DNA of 60,927 nucleotides from NCBI GenBank assembly GCA_002336485.1, contig DDCZ01000047.1, positions 1-60,927 on the forward strand, given 5' to 3'. Positions 33,887 through 43,619 of the stretch are shown here, piece after piece; the first letter of the stretch is position 1; each line of letters begins with the position of its first letter. The notes under the pieces are model-generated. The model was not told the origin of the DNA. It worked only from the letters and a program-made list of their open reading frames with translations, and searched no databases. The position numbers were made by a program, and so were the translations under genes. This stretch comes from Flavobacteriales bacterium UBA1993 (lineage in GTDB: Bacteria > Bacteroidota > Bacteroidia > Flavobacteriales_G > Salibacteraceae).

Positions 33887-35938
33887 TTAGGCGCTTTGAT
33901 CAATTTTCTTCACCATCGTTAGAATGGTAGCGATCGCGACAGTTTCTCCGGTCTCGTCATACATGTCCACCAAGAATTTCACGATGCCCTTAGCGATGTC
34001 GTCTTCGGAACGCTTTTCTTGATCAATTTTTTCTTTCACTGTGAACTTCACACCTACTGTTGCACCAGGGTAAACTGGCTTGGTAAAACGCGCTTGTTCT
34101 ACGCCATAGTTTAATAATACTGGGCCCTTTTTTGGGTCAACAAACAGTCCGGCAGCCTTTGACAGTAGGAAATAACCATGCGCTACACGCTGTTCGAAAA
34201 TGGTTCCTTCCAGCGATGTCGCATCCATGTGGGCGTAAAAATTATCGCCGCTAACATTGGCGAAATTCACGATGTCTGCATCGGTGACAGTGTGCTTATG
34301 GGTGAAAACTGTATCGCCTACTCTAAGTTCCTCAAAATGTTGTCGAAAAACATGAGGATTCGCTTCTGGCTGGTCTGCACCTACCTGAAATTGTTGTGTG
34401 ATTCTTGTAATTGTTTCAGGGTGACCTTGAATCGCCGTTCGTTGCATATAATGCTTGACTCCTCGAACGCCGCCCATTTCTTCACCGCCTCCAGCTCGAC
34501 CTGGCCCACCGTGACTCAACATCGGCATTGGCGATCCATGACCTGTACTTTCTTTCGCACATCGCTCGTTAAGTACTAAAATTCTACCGTGCATATGCGC
34601 CGTTCCTATGACAAAGTCTTGAGCGATTTTATCATCGGAGGTTACGATTGAAGTAACCAATGATCCCTTTCCGAGCTCGGACAATCGAATGGCATCATCC
34701 ATCGACTTATAGGGCATAAGCGTACTTACTGGACCAAACGCCTCAATTTCATGCACTGCCGTTTTGTTAAATGGATCATCGTTGCGGAAAAGCATCGGGC
34801 CAAAAAATGCGCCCTTGTCCTTGTCTGCTCCTACGACCTCGAAATCATCTAAATCACCATAGACAACTTCCTGCTCCTTCATCAAGAGCTCGACATTATG
34901 TCGTACTCGCTCCACTTGTATTTGAGATGCAAGCGCACCCATTCTGACTCCTTCCACTGAAGGATCGCCAATGGTAGTCTTTGCCAATTGCTGCCCCAAT
35001 GCAATTTGAACATCCTCCATGTACTTTTCTGGCACAAATATTCTTCGAATGGCCGTACACTTCTGGCCTGCCTTAACTGTAATCTCGGCACGCGTTGCCT
35101 TAATAAAGATGTCAAAATCTGGAGTACCAGGTGCGGCATCCTCACCTAACATGGAAGCATTTAAACTATCCGCTTCCAGGTTAAATGGAATCGTGTTTTC
35201 AATGATGTTTGGAAGCGCTTTCAGCTTTAAACCTGTAGCTGCCGAACCGGTAAATGTGACTACATCGTTTTGGTTTACGTGGTCTAGAATTCCTCGACCA
35301 AATCCACTTATTAATTGAAGGGAACCTTCGGGTAGGATCTTGGAATCCACAATTTCCTTCACCATGAGTTCGGTGAGGTAACTCGTAAATTCTGATGGCT
35401 TTACAACAGCTGGAACTCCTGCCAATAGATTCACAGCAATTTTTTCAAGCATTCCCCAAATCGGAAAATTGAATGCGTTTATATGAACCGCGACTCCTTG
35501 CTTGGGAACTAATATGTGGTGCCCAATAAACGATCCTCCTTTCGAGAGTGGGATAGGATCTCCTTCAACTGCGAATGGCAAATCCGGAAATTGCTTTCTC
35601 AAAGATGCATTGGCGAAGAGATTACCGATTCCTCCTTCGATGTCAATCCAACTATCGACCTTTGTGGCACCGGTTGCGGCCGATAGGCCGTAAAATTTTT
35701 TCTTGATGCTCATGAGATGCAGCGCCAGTGCTTTAAGCATTCGGCCACGCTCTTGAAACGTCATTTTTCGCAGAGCAGGCCCGCCAACTGTCCGGCCATA
35801 ATCGAGGATAGCTGCATAGTCAAGACCGGAGCTTGAGACCGCTCCAACCGCATCGCCATTAATTGCATTGTAAGCAATCAACTCTTCGGCGTCGCCCTCT
35901 ATCCAATTTCCAAGGGCGTAGTTTTTAATCTTTTGCAT
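33887..35938 (-). CDS. paaZ: Bifunctional PaaZ: oxepin-CoA hydrolase / semialdehyde dehydrogenase
   Basis: 683 residues. Residues 1 to about 515 form an aldehyde dehydrogenase domain with base Glu255 (PFNLEADSLN) and catalytic Cys294 (KAGQKCTAIRRI). Residues about 535-680 form a MaoC-type (R)-hydratase hotdog domain (FEELRVGDTVFTHKHTVTD; VSGDNFYAHMD with the catalytic Asp/His pair). In the phenylacetate pathway it opens the oxepin-CoA ring and oxidises the resulting aldehyde to 3-oxo-5,6-dehydrosuberyl-CoA. The paaABCDE epoxidase and the other pathway genes are not in the window; PaaY is two genes upstream on the same strand. Confidence 0.93.
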   Translation of the reverse strand: MQKIKNYALGNWIEGDAEELIAYNAINGDAVGAVSSSGLDYAAILDYGRTVGGPALRKMTFQERGRMLKALALHLMSIKKKFYGLSAATGATKVDSWIDIEGGIGNLFANASLRKQFPDLPFAVEGDPIPLSKGGSFIGHHILVPKQGVAVHINAFNFPIWGMLEKIAVNLLAGVPAVVKPSEFTSYLTELMVKEIVDSKILPEGSLQLISGFGRGILDHVNQNDVVTFTGSAATGLKLKALPNIIENTIPFNLEADSLNASMLGEDAAPGTPDFDIFIKATRAEITVKAGQKCTAIRRIFVPEKYMEDVQIALGQQLAKTTIGDPSVEGVRMGALASQIQVERVRHNVELLMKEQEVVYGDLDDFEVVGADKDKGAFFGPMLFRNDDPFNKTAVHEIEAFGPVSTLMPYKSMDDAIRLSELGKGSLVTSIVTSDDKIAQDFVIGTAHMHGRILVLNERCAKESTGHGSPMPMLSHGGPGRAGGGEEMGGVRGVKHYMQRTAIQGHPETITRITQQFQVGADQPEANPHVFRQHFEELRVGDTVFTHKHTVTDADIVNFANVSGDNFYAHMDATSLEGTIFEQRVAHGYFLLSKAAGLFVDPKKGPVLLNYGVEQARFTKPVYPGATVGVKFTVKEKIDQEKRSEDDIAKGIVKFLVDMYDETGETVAIATILTMVKKIDQSA

Positions 35939-35973
35939 ATCTATTTCTTTTCGTTACGCACCTTCATCTGCCT

Positions 35974-36465
35974 TCACTCCTTTATATATTCCTTCAATTC
36001 GGCGTTTGCTTTTTTCATGAAATCGCTGTCGTACACAAACTGTCCACCGGCGTAGACTATTTTCCCGACTGGGCGATCTAAATCAATATGAGATGGAATA
36101 CGACCAACAGGGTATAAGTCAATAAAGAAAGGAAACATATGATCCTTTTTCTGCTTTGCTGGATGGATTTTAGTTGAAACAAGGATGGTCTTCGAAACGT
36201 GCTCCGCTTCATAAATTACCAAGGTAATGGAGTCTTGCATCGCTACGTCAAAGTTGAATTTACCAATCTTCGTCGTTGGAAATTCTCTAACTAACTCTGA
36301 ACCGCGATATATGTAGATAGTGGATTGCAGTCCACGTTTGTTTTCGTTAACCACTTTTCCGCTTAGGTATAGCGTGCCAATTGCCTGATTTTCCTGTGCA
36401 AACGAAATCGACACCCAAAAAGCACACAGTACACAAAGTAATAATCGTCCCATTTTACTCACCAT
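35974..36465 (-). CDS. Small exported protein, carboxypeptidase-like beta domain
   Basis: About 163 residues. The ATG at 36465 (or 36453) leads into a signal peptide (RLLLCVLCAFWVSISFAQ). A likely -7 box lies 22 bases upstream, arguing against longer starts. The mature part opens with LYLSGKVVNENKRGLQSTIY, resembling a carboxypeptidase-regulatory-like/CNA-B beta sandwich common in Bacteroidota envelope proteins. The C-terminal FVYDSDFMKKANAELKEYIK is helical. The function is unknown. It lies between paaY and paaZ, but nothing ties it to that pathway. Confidence 0.65.
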   Translation of the reverse strand: MVSKMGRLLLCVLCAFWVSISFAQENQAIGTLYLSGKVVNENKRGLQSTIYIYRGSELVREFPTTKIGKFNFDVAMQDSITLVIYEAEHVSKTILVSTKIHPAKQKKDHMFPFFIDLYPVGRIPSHIDLDRPVGKIVYAGGQFVYDSDFMKKANAELKEYIKE

Positions 36466-36487
36466 TTTCCTTGTCCCAATTTGAGTG

Positions 36488-36495
36488 CAAAAGTA
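36488..36495 (-). promoter_or_regulatory. Putative -7 box
   Basis: TACTTTTG on the minus strand (consensus TAnnTTTG), upstream of the small exported protein at 36465. No clear -33 element. Confidence 0.4.
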
Positions 36496-36594
36496 GGTAC
36501 TCAGGTCGATGCGCACATCATGTATCGATATAATGCTCATACAGTCGTTCATCTGCAGTTAAATATATCTGTCTTGCACAGTCACTTACCCAAG

Positions 36595-37185
36595 TTAATG
36601 TTGATTTTTCCAGATATCATAGGACTTTTCATGCTTTGGACGATCAGACTCAACTTCAGACAATGGTTGGCATTCTCTATATGTTTCATGCATTTCCATT
36701 GGAAGTTCCTGGTAAATTTTTGTCCCTTTCGACTTCCAACTTATCATTTCGTCCGAAACATCCTTGATAATCTTAGCTGGATTGCCTACAACAACTTTCC
36801 TCTTTGGAATTATGGTTTTTGCCGGCACGAAGGCAAGTGCGCCAACGATACATTCATCTCCAATCTCGACCTCATCCATTAAAACTGCATTCATTCCAAT
36901 AAGACAGTTTTCTCCAAGCGTAGCACCATGCACAATTGCCCCGTGCCCAACGTGCGCTCCTTTTTTCAGACGGACCACCACACCGGGAAACATATGAACT
37001 GTGCAATTTTCTTGGATGTTACAACCATCTTCAATCACAATTGCACCCCAATCGCCTCGTATCGCAGCGCCGGGGCCTATGTATACATGAGCGCCTATGA
37101 TCACATCGCCTGACACCACGGCCTGGGGGTGCACGTAGGCCGACTCGTGGACGACAGGCTTAAAGCCATTGAATTCATATATCAT
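36595..37185 (-). CDS. paaY: PaaY-like hexapeptide-repeat protein (gamma carbonic anhydrase fold)
   Basis: 196 residues of left-handed beta-helix hexapeptide repeats (VHPQAVVSGDVIIGAHVYIG; GDECIVGALAFVPAKTIIP) with metal-binding His residues in VHMFPG and HVGHGAIVHG. The C-terminal extension (DEMISWKSKGTKIYQELP ... PLSEVESDRP) matches the phenylacetate-degradation PaaY subgroup, whose known role is a thioesterase clearing dead-end CoA intermediates; a generic gamma carbonic anhydrase is the alternative. I chose the ATG at 37185 (MIYEFNGFKPVVHE). paaZ lies two genes downstream, supporting PaaY. A tRNA terminator sits just upstream. Confidence 0.82.
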   Translation of the reverse strand: MIYEFNGFKPVVHESAYVHPQAVVSGDVIIGAHVYIGPGAAIRGDWGAIVIEDGCNIQENCTVHMFPGVVVRLKKGAHVGHGAIVHGATLGENCLIGMNAVLMDEVEIGDECIVGALAFVPAKTIIPKRKVVVGNPAKIIKDVSDEMISWKSKGTKIYQELPMEMHETYRECQPLSEVESDRPKHEKSYDIWKNQH

Positions 37186-37205
37186 GATTCTCCTCTTTTC
37201 ATTCC

Positions 37206-37244
37206 AAAAAAAAAGCCTTAACCGCAAATGATACGGGTAAGGCT
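37206..37244 (-). terminator. Terminator of the initiator tRNA gene
   Basis: On the minus strand the hairpin AGCCTTACCC ... GGTTAAGGCT (37244-37214) is followed by nine T residues. It lies 8 bases past the tRNA 3' end and immediately before paaY. Confidence 0.8.
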
Positions 37245-37252
37245 CCAATTAG

Positions 37253-37325
<73 letters not shown>

Positions 37326-37397
37326 CTGCGAAGATAGAACTATGTTTCTTTTCATCAAGGATTCAATTCGATGATTTTCTTACCCTAGTATTGCACT

Positions 37398-38108
37398 ATG
37401 ATAAAGGGCTTAAAGCCAGCGATAGAACAACTATCAACTCAGGAGAAACGTGCGGCCGTGCTATGGATAATCGTGATTGTTCTAATCACTTTGAAGATAT
37501 ATCAAGGCGATCACAGCTTTTTTACCCAGCACTTTAACGATCCTAGCTGGAGCACACCCGTTGCGGATTGGTTCAGATGGCTTTATCACCACCTCGCCTC
37601 CTTGCTGCTCTGGGCGATTGTTCCATTCATAATCATTCGTGCTTTTTTTAAGGAGCGCCTCAGCGCATACGGATGGCAACTAGGCGATTGGCGTTTTGGT
37701 CTAAAAGCCACCCTTTTAGCCGTCGTAATTATGCCTCTTCCGGTTTACATCAGCAGCCTTAATCCAGAACATAGAGAATGGTATCCATTAACAACCTTGG
37801 CCACAGCATCTATCGGCTATTTCTCTTTGTGGGGCCTGTCTTACATTCCACATTACATCGGTTGGGAATTCATGTTTCGCGGTTTTGTAGGGATTGGAAT
37901 GAGCAAACACTACGGCAAAATTGGCGCTACAGGAATTCAAGTAATAATGACTACTCTACTTCATATCGGCAAACCGATGGGGGAAACTTGGGGTGCGGTG
38001 ATCGGCGGAGTTTATTTGGGTTGGTTAACATATAGGACCGAGTCCGTGTGGTGGGCCATACTTTTCCACTTTTATCTCGGTATGCTTAACACTTGGATGT
38101 GCGCTTAA
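37398..38108 (+). CDS. CPBP family intramembrane protease-like protein
   Basis: 236 residues with about six transmembrane helices. The C-terminal half carries the CPBP (Abi/CAAX-protease-like) signatures: GWEFMFRGFVGIG (first motif, E-x3-R; the usual EE pair is WE here), TTLLHIGKPMGE (His) and FHFYLGMLN (final His). Bacterial members are membrane endopeptidases or bacteriocin-immunity-type proteins with poorly known substrates. The first Glu of the EExxxR motif is replaced by Trp, so activity is uncertain. It is followed 13 bases later by the SDR gene, probably co-transcribed. Confidence 0.78.
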   Translation: MIKGLKPAIEQLSTQEKRAAVLWIIVIVLITLKIYQGDHSFFTQHFNDPSWSTPVADWFRWLYHHLASLLLWAIVPFIIIRAFFKERLSAYGWQLGDWRFGLKATLLAVVIMPLPVYISSLNPEHREWYPLTTLATASIGYFSLWGLSYIPHYIGWEFMFRGFVGIGMSKHYGKIGATGIQVIMTTLLHIGKPMGETWGAVIGGVYLGWLTYRTESVWWAILFHFYLGMLNTWMCA

Positions 38109-38121
38109 CCATGCGAAGACA

Positions 38122-39093
38122 ATGAAATACGCAGTCACTGGAGCAAACGGGATGATCGGCAAGGCTTTGGTCCTAAGACTCGTGTCAGATGGGCATGATG
38201 TTACTGCCATTTATCGATCTGAACTTCCCGTCGCATTTTTAGACGAAGAGCGCATCACATTGGCGACAGGAGATGTCCGTGACGCAGAGTTTATTAAAAA
38301 GGCGATCGTTGATGTCGATGGGGTTTTCCATGTAGCTGCTTTTGCAAAGCCATGGGCACGCGATGAATCCATTTACGTTGACATAAACGTAGAGGGCACC
38401 AAAAACATATGTGAAGCGTGCATTCAAAATGGTGTAAAGAGACTGATATACACCGCCTCTGCTGGTATCCACGGCTCCCAAATTGGGAATTCGTTGATCA
38501 GTGAAAATGCATGGCCAGCGTCATACGAAACGGCCTATGAAAAAAGCAAATACGACGGAATGCAGTGTGCCTTCGAGTATCAAACGAGAGGGCTTGAAGT
38601 AAACGTTGTTAGCCCAGCTAGAGTATACGCACCAGGCCCGGTAACTGAAAGCAACGTTCCTGCCCGTTTGATGGATATGTATGTAAATAAAGGTTTTGCG
38701 CTAGCCCCCACCGACGGATTAGGGATTGGCAGCTATGCATTTATCGATGACGTGGTGCACGGCCACATACTTGCTATGCAATTCCACGGCAGTGGTGAAG
38801 AGTATCTGCTCGGCGGTGAAAATGTAAACTACATTGATTTCTTCGCTCAATTGTCAGAATTGACTGGAAAGAAGAGTCCCGTTTTTCATGTCCCTTATCA
38901 GCTCAGCCTATTCATCGGCAAAGCGAATCTCTTCATGGCCGATACATTTAACATGAAGCCAACCATCACAACACCTTGGGTGCGTAGATATTTGAAAAAC
39001 TGGGGCGTTTCGAGTAAGAAGATTGAACTCCTCGGGTACAAACCTCGGTCACTAAGAGAAGGGATGAAGCTCGTTTTAGAATCTTGGAACTAG
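38122..39093 (+). CDS. NAD(P)-dependent epimerase/dehydratase-like SDR
   Basis: 323 residues, extended short-chain dehydrogenase. Cofactor motif TGANGMIGKAL (residues 6-16), LATGDVRDAEF for adenine contact, catalytic Tyr-x3-Lys in YEKSKYDGM with upstream Ser (YTASAGIHG). The C-terminal half (LREGMKLVLESW) resembles the 3-beta-HSD/dihydroflavonol-reductase-like branch (HpnA-like). The substrate is unknown. It abuts the flotillin gene stop with no gap. Confidence 0.85.
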   Translation: MKYAVTGANGMIGKALVLRLVSDGHDVTAIYRSELPVAFLDEERITLATGDVRDAEFIKKAIVDVDGVFHVAAFAKPWARDESIYVDINVEGTKNICEACIQNGVKRLIYTASAGIHGSQIGNSLISENAWPASYETAYEKSKYDGMQCAFEYQTRGLEVNVVSPARVYAPGPVTESNVPARLMDMYVNKGFALAPTDGLGIGSYAFIDDVVHGHILAMQFHGSGEEYLLGGENVNYIDFFAQLSELTGKKSPVFHVPYQLSLFIGKANLFMADTFNMKPTITTPWVRRYLKNWGVSSKKIELLGYKPRSLREGMKLVLESWN

Positions 39094-40506
39094 CTATTCT
39101 GGCTTGTCCTTGGCCTTTTCTAAGCTTTCTGCAATTTGCTTTAATTCTTCAGGAGTTTTTCCTTTTAAGAATTCTGGCAACTCCATTCCCGCCATGTTAA
39201 ACATGTCCTGCAACGGCGGAACAGATTTGTAGAGTCCTGAGATAAAATTCGCAGTTGATGTCTGGTTATCTCCTTGACCTCCACCTTCCCAAACGGTGAC
39301 TTTATCAATTTTGATATTCTGAATTGCTTCAGATTGGAGCCGGACCAATTCAGGTAATTTATCCGTAATCAATAGCATTGCGGCATCGTTTGCAGTGCCA
39401 CCTGCAGCCTGCACAATTTGATCCAATCCTTGCGCTTGTTTGGTTAACACCTCCAGTAATCCTTGCGCCTCAGCTTGAGCCTTAAACAAGATGGCGTCTG
39501 CCTCACCTTTGGCTTTCCGTCGGATTCGTTCAGCCTCCGCCTCTGCGGCAATTTCAACTCTTTCCTTGTCAATCTGCGCTGGAACCACAATATCGGCTGT
39601 TTGGCTCGCCTTATCTCTTGTAGCCCGTGCAGCCTCCGCCTCTCGTTCGGCGGCATATGCTTCTTCTAAGGCTTGGGCAGATTGCACTTTTTCAGCTGCT
39701 GTAGAAATCTTAAGGGCTTCCGCTTCTTTTTCAATTCGTAGGGCATCGGACTGAGCAACTTTAATCTTTGCCAAGTTTTCTCCTTCGACTGCCATCGCGT
39801 TGGCGTCAGCTACTTTGACTCGTTGATCCTGCACCGCGACCGCCTCACCAATAGATCCGTCTCTTGTCTTCTCGGCAACACTTTGACGTGCATCATTGAT
39901 CGCTTTTGCTGCTGCCTCTTTTCCTAGCGCCTCGATATAGCCCGACTCATCCTTGATATCCGTTACGTTCACGTTGATGAGCTTCAAACCAATCTTCTTG
40001 AGCTCCGCTTCAAGATTTGAAGCCACATTTTCCAAAAACTTATCCCGACTGCTGTTAATTTCCTCAATGTCCATGGTGGCAACTACCAACCTCAACTGAC
40101 CGAAAATGATATCCTTAGCCAAGTCGTGAATGTCTTGCTGTGTCAATCCTAATAATCGCTCAGCTGCATTGTTCATTACACCTTGCTCGGTGCTAATTCC
40201 CACTGTAAATCTGGATGGTACGTCAACCCGAATATTTTGGCGACTTAGTGCATTGGTTAGGTTCACCTCTATTGAGATTGGCGTTAACTCAAGGAATTCA
40301 AAATCCTGAATTATCGGCCAAATAAATGCTGCACCACCGTGAATACATTTTGCAGAACGCCCCTCTATGCCTCCGCCGCCGACTTTTCCATACACGACCA
40401 GAATCCGATCGGACGGACAACGCTTGTAGCGTTTGAACAATCCAATTAATAGAACGAAAATGAATACGACTGCTGCCGCTATGATTATTACAAATGATCC
40501 ACCCAT
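39094..40506 (-). CDS. Flotillin family membrane scaffold protein
   Basis: 470 residues. An N-terminal hydrophobic segment (FVIIIAAAVVFIFVLLIGLF) anchors the protein. An SPFH/band-7 domain follows (about 30-210; VEVNLT-type LTPISIEVNLTNAL, FLENVASNLEAELKKIGL). A long Ala/Glu-rich coiled coil follows (EKVQSAQALEEAYAAEREAE; KGEADAILFKAQAEAQGL) with the flotillin tail. Flotillins organise membrane microdomains. It lies 9 bases downstream of the NfeD-like gene, the usual YuaF-FloT pairing. The ending (EFLKGKTPEELKQIAESLE) is charged and helical. Confidence 0.9.
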   Translation of the reverse strand: MGGSFVIIIAAAVVFIFVLLIGLFKRYKRCPSDRILVVYGKVGGGGIEGRSAKCIHGGAAFIWPIIQDFEFLELTPISIEVNLTNALSRQNIRVDVPSRFTVGISTEQGVMNNAAERLLGLTQQDIHDLAKDIIFGQLRLVVATMDIEEINSSRDKFLENVASNLEAELKKIGLKLINVNVTDIKDESGYIEALGKEAAAKAINDARQSVAEKTRDGSIGEAVAVQDQRVKVADANAMAVEGENLAKIKVAQSDALRIEKEAEALKISTAAEKVQSAQALEEAYAAEREAEAARATRDKASQTADIVVPAQIDKERVEIAAEAEAERIRRKAKGEADAILFKAQAEAQGLLEVLTKQAQGLDQIVQAAGGTANDAAMLLITDKLPELVRLQSEAIQNIKIDKVTVWEGGGQGDNQTSTANFISGLYKSVPPLQDMFNMAGMELPEFLKGKTPEELKQIAESLEKAKDKPE

Positions 40507-40515
40507 GATTGGCTT

Positions 40516-41091
40516 TTAGCTTTTAGAAATTAATAATAGGTTCCCGTTGATGACCTCTTTTACGTTGATAACCATGCCATTCTTCAGGTCTTCTTCATCG
40601 TCCGTAATGGCTTCAAGTTCACGGAGGGATCCTTGAACCATCAAACTCACTTTTCCAATGTTGCCGCGTTTGGCACGCACGGTCAGGTAAATTTCACCTA
40701 CACCGCCCACGGCATTTTGAATATTCATTGTGCCGCTATCGGTCAGTTTACTGAAGAAATAAAAGATCGCGGCCATAACGCTCATCATAATTAAACCAGC
40801 AACCAATGACGTGATGATGACGGCCATCATCGACATCTCACTATCTAAGCATGCTATGCCTGTCCATCCAAAAATGGTGAAAAAGGCAACTAAGTTTTTT
40901 ATAGTGAAAAACTGAAATCCGATATCGCCATCAGCATCCATATCCATGTCGGTATCTCCATCAATTTCTCCGCCGACAAAAGTCAAAACGGTTTGAATCA
41001 AAAAGATAATCGAGAAGGGAATGGAAATCGCCCAGTAAATTTGTTGGATGGAATTGAGGCCATCCCACCATGCCGGAAAGTTGTCGAACAT
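40516..41091 (-). CDS. NfeD-like membrane protein, flotillin partner
   Basis: 191 residues with three hydrophobic spans (about 18-38, 62-82, 88-112). An acidic loop between the first two (GGEIDGDTDMDMDADGD) may bind divalent cations. The C-terminal region (about 120-190; GGVGEIYLTVRAKRGNIGKV) is an OB-like beta domain as in YuaF/NfeD proteins. These proteins associate with flotillin assemblies. It is the first gene of the pair with flotillin. Confidence 0.8.
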   Translation of the reverse strand: MFDNFPAWWDGLNSIQQIYWAISIPFSIIFLIQTVLTFVGGEIDGDTDMDMDADGDIGFQFFTIKNLVAFFTIFGWTGIACLDSEMSMMAVIITSLVAGLIMMSVMAAIFYFFSKLTDSGTMNIQNAVGGVGEIYLTVRAKRGNIGKVSLMVQGSLRELEAITDDEEDLKNGMVINVKEVINGNLLLISKS

Positions 41092-41162
41092 AGGATTGTA
41101 GTTTCGACGGACAAGCTAGAATTTTTTCAGCGGTTTTGCAATGGATTCGCTGACAATCTGCG

Positions 41163-43601
41163 CTAACCGCGCAATTCCGCTCCCACTTCGCGTTTAAATC
41201 GCTCCAAAAGTCGGCTCATTGTTTTATCCACTTCCTTGTCTGTGAGCGTCTTGTTTTGGTCACGCAACTTAAAAGCGAGTGCATAACTCTTCTTGCCTGA
41301 GGGCAGTCCTTTGCCTTCATAAACATCGAATAAGGACACTGTTTCCAAAAGCTTCCGCTCTGTTTGAAATGCCAGCTTCTCTAATTGCGCGTATTCTACT
41401 GCCTGATCTATTAATAGTGCCAAATCTCTGCGCACTGCTGGATACTTCGGGAGCTCGCCTACGTTGATGGTTTCTTGTCGGAGTTTCACCAAATCTGCCC
41501 ATCGGATTTCGAGGTAATAGACCTCTTTTTGCTTTATATCAAATGCCTTCTTGAGGCCCGTAGACACTTGACCTCCGCTCATGATCACCTTATCGCCTAG
41601 TTTCCAATCCATGCCAAATGAAAACCAATCATTCGAGGTTTGATCCGCACTTAGTTTTGAAGTATTGACGCCCAATCGCTGTGAAATTTGCTCCAACGTT
41701 CCATGGAGGAAATTAAAATCTGCTGGTGTATCCCCGATCCTCCAAGATTCGGAGATCTGCATCCCAGAAACCGCTATTCCAAGACGTTCCTCTTCTTTAA
41801 ATTTTGAATCCGTCTTGCGGTAGACATTTCCAAATTCAAACAGTTTCAGGTTGTTTTGTTGTCTATTCAGGTTATAGGAGCTACTCTGCAACACAGAGAA
41901 AACCATTGCTGGACGCATAATGCCCATTTCAGAACTCAGTGGATTATTCACCGCGACGATGGCTTGCTCTTCCCACTCTTTTGACAAGGATCCATATTCG
42001 ACATCCACCATCGAGTTAGACATACATTCTAGAAATCCATTTCCTACGAGCAGCTCTTTTGTTGCCGTTCTGGCAAGGGTTGCGGCTGGTGGTTTTATAT
42101 CTCCAATCGATGATTTAATCTGCGTCGTAAAGGGAATGGCGTCGTATCCATAAACCCTAAGCACTTCTTCCACAACGTCTGCTTCCCTCGTCACATCCAC
42201 TTTGAATGCTGGAATGCTCAACTTCCAATCTGATCCGTTTTTTTCAACGATCTCAATGTCTAGTCCTTCTAGGATGGTCTGCGTATCTGCTTCAGGGATC
42301 GGGTGTCCAATAAATGCATTGGCTTTGTCCAATCTATAATTCACCTCGAACCCAGGAAAGAATGTATCGTTTGTGTCGCTAACGTTACTTGAAATTTCAC
42401 CGCCGGCAATATCCTTTATCATTTGTGCAGCCAACTTCGCCGCATACGCGGTAATGTTTGGATCTATACCACGCTCGAATCGGAATGATGCGTCGGAATG
42501 AATAGCGTGGCGCTTTGCCGTTTTCCGAACCCAAACGGAATTGAAATAAGCCGCTTCGAGAAAGACAGCAGTGGTTTCGTTTGTGACGCCCGAATCAGCG
42601 CCTCCAAAAACACCCGCAATGCACATCCCCTTTGTGGCGTTGCAAATCATTAGATCGTTATCGTTCAAACTTCGCTCGACGTTATCCAATGTTGTGAACT
42701 TCGTTTCAGAAGGCATTGTCTTCACAACCACCTTTCCACCTTCAATTTTCGATGCGTCAAATGCGTGTAGCGGCTGGCCAAACGCGTGATTGATGTAATT
42801 CGTGATATCAACAACATTGTTGATCGGGCGCACGCCGACTGCCTTAAGTCTGTTTTGCAACCAATCGGGAGATGGAGCAACCTCGATGTTTGAGATTGTT
42901 ACTCCTACATATCTAGGGCAGGCCTCTGTGTTTTCAACTGCCACGGGAATGGTCAAGTTGGTATTGTCGGGCTTAAAATCGTTCATGGACGGTCTGCAGA
43001 GGGCAATACTCTTGTTTTTTCGCTGGGCCAACACCGCTTTTAAGTCTCTCGCAACGCCGTAATGTGATGCAGCATCCGCACGATTTGGTGTGAGTCCTAT
43101 TTCGAAAACAGTGTCTGTTTCAACTTTAAAGAGTTCAGCCGCCGACGTTCCAACCGCCGTTTCCTTTGGCAAGACCATAATTCCATCATGGCTGGCTCCT
43201 AATCCAATTTCATCTTCGGCGCAGACCATGCCCTCGCTCACCTCACCTCTAATTTTTGATTTTTTTATCTCAAAAGAGTCGCCGTTCTCAGCATATAAGA
43301 TTGTACCCACTACAGCCACAATCACTTTATGACCAACCTCAACATTTGGCGCTCCACATACAATTGAAAGCGGCTCTGCACCTCCTACACTCACTTTCGT
43401 GCAGTTCAATCGATCTGCATTTGGGTGCTGCCATTTTTCAAGAACTTCTCCCACGACCAATCCTTTTAATCCACCTTTTATGGATTCGAAGTGATCAACT
43501 CCTTCTACTTCAAGGCCGATTGAGGTGAGTAGTTCACTCACTTCTTCCGTGGATTCATCTAAATGGATGTATTGGCTAAGCCAGTTGTAGGAGATTTTCA
43601 C
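41163..43601 (-). CDS. pheT: Phenylalanine-tRNA ligase beta subunit
   Basis: 812 residues from a GTG start at 43601 (VKISYNWLSQYIHLDES), the only start giving the normal N-terminus; the frame continues upstream without homology. Domains in order: N-terminal EMAP/tRNA-binding domain (about 40-150, KWQHPNADRLNCTKV), B3/4 editing region (about 210-390, ITNYINHAFGQPLHAFDA), B5 domain, catalytic-like domain, and C-terminal ferredoxin-fold anticodon-binding domain (KYPAVRRDLALLID ... ALAFKLRDQNKTLTDKEVD). It works with PheS, which is not in the window. A -7 box lies 18 bases upstream. Confidence 0.95.
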   Translation of the reverse strand: MKISYNWLSQYIHLDESTEEVSELLTSIGLEVEGVDHFESIKGGLKGLVVGEVLEKWQHPNADRLNCTKVSVGGAEPLSIVCGAPNVEVGHKVIVAVVGTILYAENGDSFEIKKSKIRGEVSEGMVCAEDEIGLGASHDGIMVLPKETAVGTSAAELFKVETDTVFEIGLTPNRADAASHYGVARDLKAVLAQRKNKSIALCRPSMNDFKPDNTNLTIPVAVENTEACPRYVGVTISNIEVAPSPDWLQNRLKAVGVRPINNVVDITNYINHAFGQPLHAFDASKIEGGKVVVKTMPSETKFTTLDNVERSLNDNDLMICNATKGMCIAGVFGGADSGVTNETTAVFLEAAYFNSVWVRKTAKRHAIHSDASFRFERGIDPNITAYAAKLAAQMIKDIAGGEISSNVSDTNDTFFPGFEVNYRLDKANAFIGHPIPEADTQTILEGLDIEIVEKNGSDWKLSIPAFKVDVTREADVVEEVLRVYGYDAIPFTTQIKSSIGDIKPPAATLARTATKELLVGNGFLECMSNSMVDVEYGSLSKEWEEQAIVAVNNPLSSEMGIMRPAMVFSVLQSSSYNLNRQQNNLKLFEFGNVYRKTDSKFKEEERLGIAVSGMQISESWRIGDTPADFNFLHGTLEQISQRLGVNTSKLSADQTSNDWFSFGMDWKLGDKVIMSGGQVSTGLKKAFDIKQKEVYYLEIRWADLVKLRQETINVGELPKYPAVRRDLALLIDQAVEYAQLEKLAFQTERKLLETVSLFDVYEGKGLPSGKKSYALAFKLRDQNKTLTDKEVDKTMSRLLERFKREVGAELRG

Positions 43602-43619
43602 AGTGCAATAAATTGACGC

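Noticed and set aside
34178..34579. Plus-strand open frame opposite paaZ
   Set aside because: It is antisense to the junction of the ALDH and hotdog domains of PaaZ, with no supporting features.
37398..38108. CPBP gene as part of a bacteriocin or abortive-infection system
   Set aside because: No toxin, peptide precursor or processing gene is adjacent, and the following gene is a housekeeping-type SDR.
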